Source: an uncultured bacterium
GTDB lineage: Bacteria; Cyanobacteriota; Vampirovibrionia; Gastranaerophilales; Gastranaerophilaceae
NCBI GenBank assembly: GCA_900553845.1
Contig: USEW01000032.1
Span: 1-13,517, forward strand
Length of the DNA: 13,517 nucleotides
Direction: 5' to 3'
This document shows, in pieces, positions 1-5,746 of the stretch; the stretch's first letter is position 1; the number at the start of each line of letters is the position of its first letter. The translations under genes were made by a program, and so were the position numbers. The notes under the pieces were generated by a model. The model saw nothing but the letters and a program-made list of their open reading frames with translations, had not been told where the DNA came from and searched no databases.

Positions 1-2
1 AA

Positions 3-200
3 AAAAGATTGCCAATAGCACCAAACCAAATGGAGCATAACAGTCTTGATGATAATCTGAAAAAACACAATGCCTTTATATTTTTATTCAGTGATATACA
101 GAAGTTTATGGCAATAATATTATTTTTATTCTTTTTAACATACTTTTTAATCGACATAATACCATTCATTATAAATATAATAAAGAATTATTTATTATAA
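3..200 (+). CDS. C-terminal end of an unidentified protein with a membrane tail (partial, 5' end outside window)
   Basis: This frame is open from the left edge to the TAA at 198-200, so it is most likely the 3' end of a longer gene. A TTG at position 9 could also serve as a start for a 63-residue protein, but nothing upstream is visible to judge that. The visible part begins with about 25 polar residues. A very hydrophobic stretch rich in Phe, Ile and Leu follows (about residues 35-60 counted from the TTG), probably one membrane segment or a hairpin close to the C-terminus. I do not recognise the family. It ends tail-to-tail with the minus-strand gene at 188-604, and the two stop regions overlap by 13 bp. 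Because AT-rich DNA readily yields hydrophobic ORFs, the coding call itself is only moderately secure. Confidence 0.4.
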   Translation, partial: KRLPIAPNQMEHNSLDDNLKKHNAFIFLFSDIQKFMAIILFLFFLTYFLIDIIPFIINIIKNYLL

Positions 201-604
201 TAAAAGTTAGGTATTCTATCAATTTTTTCATTAACCAAAACTTTTTCAAAATTATCAAGCTTTCCGATTTTAAGTGAGTGCAAGGTGCTGTAACATCGTT
301 TTTTAGTTCCAAATTCATTATAATAAAGAAAAAATTTACTACCCTGAGGAATTTTAAAATTATCAAACTCATGAATAATATACTTTTTTAATTTTAAGAA
401 AAACTTTACAGCTTTGCTGTTTCGCTTACGAATTAAACAAATATTATTCATAAAATCAACACGTGTAAGCTGCACGATATAATTTTGACATACCGGACAA
501 CATTGAAGCACATCGAGAAGACATGTTTTATATTTATTCCCGACATCATTAATTTCATAGGTACGAGTTTTGCGCAACGCACCACAGCAGTGAATATATC
601 CCAA
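188..604 (-). CDS. Small Cys-rich, zinc-ribbon-like hypothetical protein
   Basis: This is a 138-residue protein of unknown function. The N-terminal third carries a His-Cys-Cys group (residues 5-7) and a CCPVC group (35-39), which could bind one zinc ion in a ribbon-like fold; further cysteines lie at 28, 56 and 104. The rest is basic, rich in Lys, Phe and Tyr, and has no membrane segment, which would suit a cytoplasmic nucleic-acid or protein-binding role; that role is inference. The chosen start is a TTG at 604, because an AAGGAG ribosome-binding site (plus-strand positions 612-617) sits 7 bases upstream and no better start is visible. The gene stands alone on this strand, with the upstream region 605-951 available for control. 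Its 3' end overlaps the convergent gene by 13 bp. I cannot assign it to a named family. Confidence 0.6.
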   Translation of the reverse strand: MGYIHCCGALRKTRTYEINDVGNKYKTCLLDVLQCCPVCQNYIVQLTRVDFMNNICLIRKRNSKAVKFFLKLKKYIIHEFDNFKIPQGSKFFLYYNEFGTKKRCYSTLHSLKIGKLDNFEKVLVNEKIDRIPNFYYNK

Positions 605-611
605 CTCTAAT

Positions 612-617
612 CTCCTT
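612..617 (-). promoter_or_regulatory. Ribosome binding site that decides a TTG start
   Basis: On the minus strand this reads AAGGAG, a near-perfect Shine-Dalgarno sequence, 7 bases before the TTG at 604. It is the strongest ribosome-binding site on this side of the window and supports TTG as the real start of the Cys-rich protein. Confidence 0.6.
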
Positions 618-641
618 AAAAATATTACAATAAAGACAAAT

Positions 642-686
642 GCCCTCTTTCAATTTTCGAAGAAATGAAATTACCATCACAAGGGC
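642..686 (-). other. Potential structured RNA leader (nested stem-loop)
   Basis: Read on the minus strand, GCCCT (686-682) can pair with AGGGC (646-642). Inside this outer stem, TTTCA (670-666) pairs with TGAAA (652-648), with further partial pairing toward a TTCG-containing loop. The element ends about 37 bases before the start of the Cys-rich gene, so it could be part of its 5' leader. No long U-run follows, so it is not a standard terminator. The fold is deduced by eye, and no riboswitch class is recognised. Confidence 0.25.
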
Positions 687-733
687 TTATATCTACCTTC
701 GAAATAAAAAGCTTAACAATCAAGCTATATTTC

Positions 734-747
734 AAGTATACATACTT
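734..747. promoter_or_regulatory. Operator-like dyad, copy 1 (AAGTA-N4-TACTT)
   Basis: This is a perfect inverted repeat with arms AAGTA and TACTT separated by TACA. The same arms with the same 4-base spacing recur at 807-820; the centres are 73 bp apart, close to seven helical turns. It may bind a dimeric regulator upstream of the Cys-rich gene, but short arms in AT-rich DNA can arise by chance. Confidence 0.25.
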
Positions 748-806
748 ACTACATTTTTTAAAGTCCGTTTTTATACTTAATCATTTTGATAACGGATAAA
801 CTGTGT

Positions 807-820
807 AAGTAAAAATACTT
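807..820. promoter_or_regulatory. Operator-like dyad, copy 2 (AAGTA-N4-TACTT)
   Basis: This is the second copy of the AAGTA-N4-TACTT dyad, here with an AAAA spacer. Its arms extend by one further base pair on each side (TAAGTA/TACTTA, 806-821). It is paired with the copy at 734-747. Confidence 0.25.
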
Positions 821-951
821 AAATTAAATAATGTAGCAGCAAAAAATTTAATACTTACATCGCTGTTATATCTAGCATTTGAGATATATTCTAAAAAAAA
901 TATAAACTATTCAAATACACATTAATTTACTAAAACTAACAAAAAAATATA

Positions 952-1968
952 TTAAGTTTTGTTAAGATACTTACCCAGAATAAGATTTTTAATTTTTAAA
1001 GAAATCCATAAAACAAGAGAAGCAAACGTACCTATAAACAAATAAGATAAAAACCCGAGCAGATTAGTATATTTAACTTTATTAAACATATTTTTATCTA
1101 AAACATTTTTAGCAAATTCCTGCCCCTTTAAACTAGCCATTCCTTCTTCGATAATCATAGGAAGAAAGGAAGAAAAAACAATAATGGGTGAAAATTTAAC
1201 AAAAGTATCTTTGGCTTTTAAAATCCATTTTAAAGTCGGATTAGTTTTTTGGGACTCTTTTTCCTTTTTATCAATTTTTGGAGTTGACAATAGTAAAGCA
1301 GCAATAGAAACAGGTACAAGAATATAATTGCTAAGCTGGCGCAATTTTTGCAATGATTTTGCAAAAAATGTTTTATTATGGTTATAAGCATGCCCCATTT
1401 CATGAAAAAGTGAAAGCCTGGTATTTTTTGAAACGTAAATAGTTTTGTTAAAAAAAGTGTAACAAGAATTGCCTTTTTCCATAAAATCCATAACAGTATT
1501 AAAATAGGACAACTTTTTCATATCATTACCGTTAATTTTTTTGTTAATGTTATCTTTTATTTTTTGAGCATCTTTAGTTAAATCATTACATTTGAATACG
1601 GAAACCCCAGACTCACTGAGTTTTGATTTTAAAAACGCTTTTTCAAAATTCTGTTCAAATTTTTCTAATACAGAAGCCGATAAAAAATTATTGACTTTAT
1701 CCATTTTTTTTAACAGATTTACTGTAACCAATGAAGGTACAAAACTATCTAAAAACAAATCGACACTATAAAGCGTACAACCAAGAACAGATGACAATAA
1801 TAATTCCTGTTTTGTCTTTTCATTGTCATAGTTTTTTGAGTTTTTAAAAGAATATTTATTTTTATAATCAGAATTTAAATTAATTTGTTGCATAAATAAC
1901 CTATAATAAATAAATGTCGTGATAAAAAAATTTGCTAAAAAAAAATACTTTGTAAACTTTTGTAACAA
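952..1968 (-). CDS. Membrane-embedded zinc metallopeptidase (HEMGH motif), family uncertain
   Basis: This 338-residue protein is probably an inner-membrane metallopeptidase. The zinc-binding catalytic motif HEMGH lies at residues 189-193. A downstream EEGMAS segment (274-279) offers a glutamate as third zinc ligand, the arrangement of gluzincins such as M48 peptidases. Likely membrane segments are at about 6-24, 214-229, 257-273 and 303-325. The catalytic helix and the third-ligand segment therefore flank a membrane hairpin, broadly like the M48 layout. The region 30-185 is hydrophilic and not recognised. The start is uncertain: the TTG at 1968 keeps the first hydrophobic segment but has no clear ribosome-binding site, while the ATG at codon 26 would remove it. 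The gene is divergent from the gene at 2043 and shares a 74-bp promoter region with it. The substrate is unknown; quality control of membrane or exported proteins is only a guess. Confidence 0.65.
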   Translation of the reverse strand: MLQKFTKYFFLANFFITTFIYYRLFMQQINLNSDYKNKYSFKNSKNYDNEKTKQELLLSSVLGCTLYSVDLFLDSFVPSLVTVNLLKKMDKVNNFLSASVLEKFEQNFEKAFLKSKLSESGVSVFKCNDLTKDAQKIKDNINKKINGNDMKKLSYFNTVMDFMEKGNSCYTFFNKTIYVSKNTRLSLFHEMGHAYNHNKTFFAKSLQKLRQLSNYILVPVSIAALLLSTPKIDKKEKESQKTNPTLKWILKAKDTFVKFSPIIVFSSFLPMIIEEGMASLKGQEFAKNVLDKNMFNKVKYTNLLGFLSYLFIGTFASLVLWISLKIKNLILGKYLNKT

Positions 1969-1994
1969 TTTAAAAAAATATTAAAGTTTTTAAC

Positions 1995-2024
1995 TAATAT
2001 ATCCGTAATATATAAATAATATAT
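1995..2024. repeat. Three TAATATAT direct repeats phased at 11 bp
   Basis: TAATATAT occurs at 1995-2002, 2006-2013 and 2017-2024, with exactly 11 bp from start to start. The variable triplets between copies are CCG, AAA and CAA. The array fills most of the short divergent region between the metallopeptidase and the gene at 2043. It overlaps a possible plus-strand promoter (TTTAAC at 1989-1994 with TATAAA at 2011-2016). Same-face phasing suggests a cooperatively bound protein or a melting region; the role is inference. Confidence 0.4.
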
Positions 2025-2042
2025 CAAGATGAGGTAAAAGAC

Positions 2043-2525
2043 ATGGTTGATGCAATAAGTTCAACATCAGTAAGCTCATACACAACAAGTTATGACAGTG
2101 AATATGAGTACATAAAAAAGATGTTGCAATCGTATGGTTTATCAACAAGTGGCGATAAAAAAGTCGATAAAGCAGCATTAGAACAATATTTGTCAAAAGA
2201 AACCAGTCAAATTCCAACAGCTGAAGAAGAAAATGTAAAAAGTCAGGGAATACAGACATATCCTCAATATTATTTTATACTAACAGAACTAGGTTTATCT
2301 CAAGATGAAGATATGAGTGTTGACAGGACTAATATTGAAGAAAAATTACTTGAACGGATAAACGATAATAATACAAGTGAAGAAAAAAAAGTATACTACG
2401 AGGATTTATACAAAAGACTTGACTTATATTTCCAAGATACCACAAGCCAAATATCCAGTGCAGCAAGTTCATTTCAAGGTGCCACAATGTTGGGTCAGAT
2501 GAACCGTGTTTTGCTTGGAATATAA
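2043..2525 (+). CDS. Small Ser/Thr-rich hypothetical protein, lineage-specific type
   Basis: This is a 160-residue protein I cannot assign to a named family. The first 20 residues are almost entirely Ser, Thr, Tyr and small residues, without the basic start and hydrophobic core of a Sec signal peptide. The middle (about 23-130) is charged and helical in character, with several Glu/Lys-rich stretches. The last 25 residues are Ser/Ala/Gln-rich and end in a short hydrophobic tail. The ATG at 2043 is preceded by GAGGT at about 2031-2035 with good spacing, so the start is well supported. It is transcribed divergently from the metallopeptidase, and its 3' end overlaps the convergent U32-family gene by 57 bp. 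The Ser/Thr-rich head resembles export regions of some secreted or appendage proteins; that is only a suggestion. Confidence 0.7.
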   Translation: MVDAISSTSVSSYTTSYDSEYEYIKKMLQSYGLSTSGDKKVDKAALEQYLSKETSQIPTAEEENVKSQGIQTYPQYYFILTELGLSQDEDMSVDRTNIEEKLLERINDNNTSEEKKVYYEDLYKRLDLYFQDTTSQISSAASSFQGATMLGQMNRVLLGI

Positions 2526-4190
2526 AAAGTTTAAAAATTTAGTTAGGAATATAGAAACATAATTACCATTAAAAGTATTTAAATCGAAAACAAATTCATT
2601 AATACCAATACTTGAAAGCTTGTCCACAATACTATAGTTTTCAAGAATTTCATCTTTATACATATGCATACGGCAAAACCCATCCGTAGTAAAGGGGAAT
2701 ATTTTATTTAAAGAAGGGTCAAAAATAGCATAATTTCCATTATGACAGGGGGCCTGACAAGAAAGACGAGAAATAATGGCAGAATCATTATTTAAAGGGC
2801 AAAGTCCAAGTGAGGGGACTTTAATATTGCCAGCTATTTTATATTTTTTACGAATTATAGATTTATCAAGCTTAGCAATATAATTTTCAAGCATATCAAA
2901 ATCTTCAATCTGTGAAAAATCAATACAATTAATACTTTTAGTTAACTGAGAAAGACAAGCGGCTGATGAACTATTAATAATATTAATACCACCGCCAATT
3001 TCAATAGGAAAAGAAGATAAATCAATATCATTAATAAAAGCCCAAAAATACCCAATATTGTTAATAATACAAGTGCCTGGTCTAGGATATGATATAAGTA
3101 AAGACTTAACATAATCAAAAACACGTTCAAAGTCTCGTTCAATAAGTATTGTTGGTGTGCTAATATTTAAATTTATGTTATATTTAAGACAAAAAAGTTT
3201 AACTAAATGCATAATTTCATTAAAACTTTTAGAAGCGAGGTCAAAAGTGTTAATAATTTCGCCATATTCAATGGAATAAACAGGATTAAAACCGATTTTT
3301 TTAATAAAAGATTCAAGATTTTTTATCTGAGCCAAACTTGAAAGCCGCAAATTTATATTTGGAAGTTTTAATTGGGAATAATCAATATTTTTTTTTAGTC
3401 TTGAAGATTTAAAATTCCAGGAATGTTTTTGAATATGAGAGCTGAAATTAAAATCATTACCGTTTATTGAAATAATTTCACCAGAAAAATGATTTGTTTT
3501 ATAATAACTTTTTCTTATATGCTTAAACGGCAGCTTAGAGTTCTGATAATCATTTGGGAAATCTAAAATATTACCAATTAAAATACAAGCATCAAGAATT
3601 TCAAGACTTGATTTAAACTTACCCTTTATTACAACATTGGAAATAGCATTTAAATCCTTAATTTGAGAAGCAAAATAAGGTAAGTTATCAGAATCAACAG
3701 AAAGATTGATAGATGTGCATTGCTTAATTTTTTGTATATTTTTTAAATATATCTCTTCGGTAATAATAACTTCGTCAATATTATAGAAAGATTTTAGAAA
3801 TTCAATCCCATAAAGATTGTGAATATCAAAATAGGAGTCAATAATAATTTTAAAAGGAACTTTATTTTTTTTATCATTTTCAAGTTCTTTGAGAAGTTGC
3901 AAAACAGTATAGCTGTTAACAAAAATACCATCAATATCTGTTGTACAAAGGTATTCTACAAATTTTCTAACCTCTTCCTGCATATTTTCAGAAATATCAT
4001 GTTTAAAGTTGACATAAATACGAGAGCTAAATTGATGTGCAATTTGAATAAAATCATTTACATAGATGAAATTATCGTTAAAAAATCTGTCATAATATAC
4101 ATAAAAATCACGACAACAAGTTTTATCAAACAATAGTTTGATATCATCTGGTGATTTAACAGGTGAAACGACATTTATTTTATTAACCAT
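2469..4190 (-). CDS. U32-family (peptidase U32-like) protein with four-Cys Fe-S motif
   Basis: This protein of about 573 residues resembles the U32/COG0826 family. Several family members are [4Fe-4S]-dependent RNA or quinone hydroxylation factors (TrhP, RlhA, UbiU/UbiV) rather than true proteases. The C-terminal half shows the family pattern: a GGGINIINSSSA segment, then cysteines at about 464, 478, 482 and 506 in the contexts CPLNN, SCQAPC and FCRMHMYK. The N-terminal half looks like a second, diverged barrel without a matching cysteine set. The ATG at 4190 begins MVNKINVVSP, the usual first strand; an upstream in-frame TTG (4217) adds only hydrophobic residues and has no ribosome-binding site. 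No clear ribosome-binding site precedes 4190 either. The gene is divergent from the secretion operon. Its last residues are encoded opposite the end of the gene at 2043. The exact substrate cannot be told. Confidence 0.75.
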   Translation of the reverse strand: MVNKINVVSPVKSPDDIKLLFDKTCCRDFYVYYDRFFNDNFIYVNDFIQIAHQFSSRIYVNFKHDISENMQEEVRKFVEYLCTTDIDGIFVNSYTVLQLLKELENDKKNKVPFKIIIDSYFDIHNLYGIEFLKSFYNIDEVIITEEIYLKNIQKIKQCTSINLSVDSDNLPYFASQIKDLNAISNVVIKGKFKSSLEILDACILIGNILDFPNDYQNSKLPFKHIRKSYYKTNHFSGEIISINGNDFNFSSHIQKHSWNFKSSRLKKNIDYSQLKLPNINLRLSSLAQIKNLESFIKKIGFNPVYSIEYGEIINTFDLASKSFNEIMHLVKLFCLKYNINLNISTPTILIERDFERVFDYVKSLLISYPRPGTCIINNIGYFWAFINDIDLSSFPIEIGGGINIINSSSAACLSQLTKSINCIDFSQIEDFDMLENYIAKLDKSIIRKKYKIAGNIKVPSLGLCPLNNDSAIISRLSCQAPCHNGNYAIFDPSLNKIFPFTTDGFCRMHMYKDEILENYSIVDKLSSIGINEFVFDLNTFNGNYVSIFLTKFLNFLYSKQNTVHLTQHCGTLK

Positions 4191-4204
4191 AAAAAAAGTG
4201 TATA

Positions 4205-4231
4205 ATATAAAAAACAAAAAAACAATGGGTT
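4205..4231. repeat. Direct repeat, copy 1 (27 bp)
   Basis: This copy reads ATATAAAAAA followed by CAAAAAAACAATGGGTT. It matches 4298-4323 except for one A in the first A-run. It lies just upstream of the U32-family gene. The ATG inside it would encode Met-Gly and then stop, as in the second copy. Confidence 0.6.
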
Positions 4232-4266
4232 AATAGTAATGTAAACAATATAAGAAGTTTCAACCA

Positions 4267-4279
4267 GCGGACTTGCCGC
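4267..4279. other. GC-rich mini-hairpin between the two direct repeats
   Basis: GCGG and CCGC flank the loop ACTTG, a perfect 4-bp GC stem in otherwise very AT-rich DNA. It is not followed by a T-run, so it is not a standard terminator. It may be a regulator site or part of an untranslated RNA; nothing more can be said from sequence alone. Confidence 0.2.
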
Positions 4280-4297
4280 AAAAGATGAAATGAGTTT

Positions 4298-4323
4298 ATA
4301 TAAAAACAAAAAAACAATGGGTT
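4298..4323. repeat. Direct repeat, copy 2 (26 bp)
   Basis: This is the second copy of the repeat at 4205-4231, about 92 bp downstream. It sits roughly 40-60 bp upstream of the -35 element of the secretion operon promoter, where an activator or an A-tract UP-like element could act. Its internal ATG again gives Met-Gly-stop. Confidence 0.6.
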
Positions 4324-4361
4324 GATAATGAAAGCAAGTTAAGTTCAAAAAAATAAATAGT

Positions 4362-4389
4362 TTGCTTATATGATATAATATTGTATAAT
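4362..4389 (+). promoter_or_regulatory. Predicted sigma70-type promoter of the secretion operon
   Basis: TTGCTT (4362-4367) is followed after 16 bases by a perfect TATAAT (4384-4389). Two further TATAAT hexamers lie at 4374-4379 and 4396-4401, so the exact -10 is uncertain. Transcription would begin near 4396, leaving a short leader of about 35 bases before the TTG start at 4433. Confidence 0.5.
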
Positions 4390-4418
4390 AATAAATATAA
4401 TAGTTGAAGTTTAAGTGA

Positions 4419-4425
4419 GAAGGTG
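4419..4425 (+). promoter_or_regulatory. Ribosome binding site favouring the TTG start at 4433
   Basis: GAAGGTG lies 7-9 bases before the TTG at 4433, whereas the in-frame GTG at 4415 has no such site upstream. This favours TTG as the start of the GspC/PilP-like protein. Confidence 0.5.
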
Positions 4426-4432
4426 CGGAATA

Positions 4433-5743
4433 TTGAACTCGTCAGATGATGAAAATATATATGGGAATATAAATAGCGACAATAGCAATAATGAAGACAG
4501 TTCTTTAAATGAACTGAAAGACTTGGCTATTGAAATAAACGATACAGATATAAAAATTGATATAAACGAAAATGAAATGCAATCTGATAGTGATTATATA
4601 TATAATTTTAACCAACCTGCATCTGAAGAAGCCAACTATGTCGAATATCATGAACAATTGCCATATGAGTCCAATCAGATTGAAAGTCAAGAGGAATTAA
4701 CAGAAAATATCAATGAAGAATATACTCCAAATGAAATAGCATCAATAGAATATGAAGCTGTACCGAGTGAAGAAATAGAAATTGAGCCGGAGTCTTCCCA
4801 ATCTTATGATAATTATGAATCAATAGAGCCTGCATTTCAATCAGAGAATCAACAAGAAGTAAATGAAACAGAAAATGATAATTACTATAATGAAAATATA
4901 GAAATACTAGATGAAAATGACAATATTCAAGAAACTATAAATGTTCAAAATGATACATCCTATGATAATACGATAAATGAAACTTCCAAAGCAGAAGCCA
5001 ACAATAAGCAGAATCAGGAGGTTGCCCGTAAAAGAAATTTAATACCCATTTTAACAGCTATTTTATCTATTGGAATATTTATAGGTGTTTTAAATTTACC
5101 ACGGGTAAAAGAAAAAATAAATGGAATAGGGAATCATAAAGCTATTGAAGAAGAGCGGATAAGTGAACTTAATAAACTATCTAATATAGATAAATCTGAT
5201 GCAAAAAATACAGAAATTAAGGAGAATACTGGCGATAAACGTGCAAAGATGGTTGTATTTGACGAAGAACAAAAAGAGAATAAAAAAAGTAATGTAACAA
5301 TATGTGCGAATCCGTTTTTACCAACAATACAAACAAACTCAGGAAACGAAAATTATGATAATGCACTTGGTGCATATGAAATAATAAGCCCACCCAAAGC
5401 TGGTGAACCAATTGATGAAATTGAAGTATCCGCAATGATGGAAACCAAAGTATCTGGAATACTATACGATCATGACAATCCTCAGGCTATAATAAATTAT
5501 GATGGTCAAGACCAGCTTGTACGTCGTGGCGATCGTTTGGCTGGATTTTATGTAATGAGTATAACACCGGATAAAGTAATACTAAAACAAGGAAATAATG
5601 TATATCGAGTAAGTGTTGGTCAAGCAATAACAGACGAAGGAATAAACTACAATATAAATTCGAATTTAGGCAAACAATTTGGCGGACGATATAAAAACAT
5701 AAACGGCAAAATAATAAATATGAATAATGACCAGGAGAAATAA
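4433..5743 (+). CDS. GspC/PilP-like inner-membrane clamp protein with long acidic cytoplasmic region
   Basis: This protein of about 436 residues is probably the inner-membrane partner that contacts the secretin encoded next to it. Residues 1 to about 195 are hydrophilic and dominated by Glu, Asp, Asn and Ser, with the look of a disordered acidic region. A basic KRN group precedes one membrane segment at about 203-221. The periplasmic part contains an NPFLP motif (293-297), typical of the region before the HR domain in PilP and GspC. It ends in an HR-like beta domain (about 331-396, with SGILYD, RRGDRLAG and KVILKQGNNVYRV). GspC has the same order of membrane segment and HR domain but only a short cytoplasmic part; PilP is instead a lipoprotein, and no lipobox is seen here. 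The gene ends 3 bases before the secretin gene. The GTG at 4415 is the alternative start. Confidence 0.75.
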   Translation: MNSSDDENIYGNINSDNSNNEDSSLNELKDLAIEINDTDIKIDINENEMQSDSDYIYNFNQPASEEANYVEYHEQLPYESNQIESQEELTENINEEYTPNEIASIEYEAVPSEEIEIEPESSQSYDNYESIEPAFQSENQQEVNETENDNYYNENIEILDENDNIQETINVQNDTSYDNTINETSKAEANNKQNQEVARKRNLIPILTAILSIGIFIGVLNLPRVKEKINGIGNHKAIEEERISELNKLSNIDKSDAKNTEIKENTGDKRAKMVVFDEEQKENKKSNVTICANPFLPTIQTNSGNENYDNALGAYEIISPPKAGEPIDEIEVSAMMETKVSGILYDHDNPQAIINYDGQDQLVRRGDRLAGFYVMSITPDKVILKQGNNVYRVSVGQAITDEGINYNINSNLGKQFGGRYKNINGKIINMNNDQEK

Positions 5744-5746
5744 AAC

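Larger units (their letters stand above)
605..951. other. 347-bp intergenic region with repeated dyads and a foldable element
   Basis: This region lies upstream of the Cys-rich gene and downstream of the metallopeptidase gene, both on the minus strand. No convincing protein gene is visible. It contains a stem-capable segment (642-686), two palindromic TTCGAA sites (656-661 and 698-703), and two copies of the dyad AAGTA-N4-TACTT (734-747 and 807-820). Further TACTTA hexamers lie at 774 and 852. A possible minus-strand promoter is TTGAAA followed 18 bases later by TGTAAT, just before the ribosome-binding site, but it is weak. The left half of 820-951 is plain AT-rich sequence, and I see no clear terminator for the metallopeptidase gene. 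Confidence 0.5.

Noticed and set aside
640..780. A 46-codon plus-strand frame beginning MPSFNFRRNE
   Set aside because: It has no real ribosome-binding site, spans the dyad and stem-loop elements, and a frame of this length is not rare in the region. It cannot be separated from chance without comparative data.
1990..2259. Minus-strand frame of about 90 codons opposite the Ser/Thr-rich gene
   Set aside because: Its Leu/His-rich product is the typical antisense shadow of an AT-rich gene, and it conflicts with the well-supported gene at 2043 and with the divergent promoter region.
3819..4136. Plus-strand frame of 105 codons opposite the U32-family gene
   Set aside because: Its product is Ile/Phe/Lys/Asn-rich without any domain character, and the opposite strand has clear family similarity.
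4415..4432. GTG at 4415 as the start of the GspC/PilP-like protein
   Set aside because: No ribosome-binding site precedes it, while GAAGGTG lies just before the in-frame TTG at 4433. The added residues MRRCGI are encoded by the ribosome-binding site itself.
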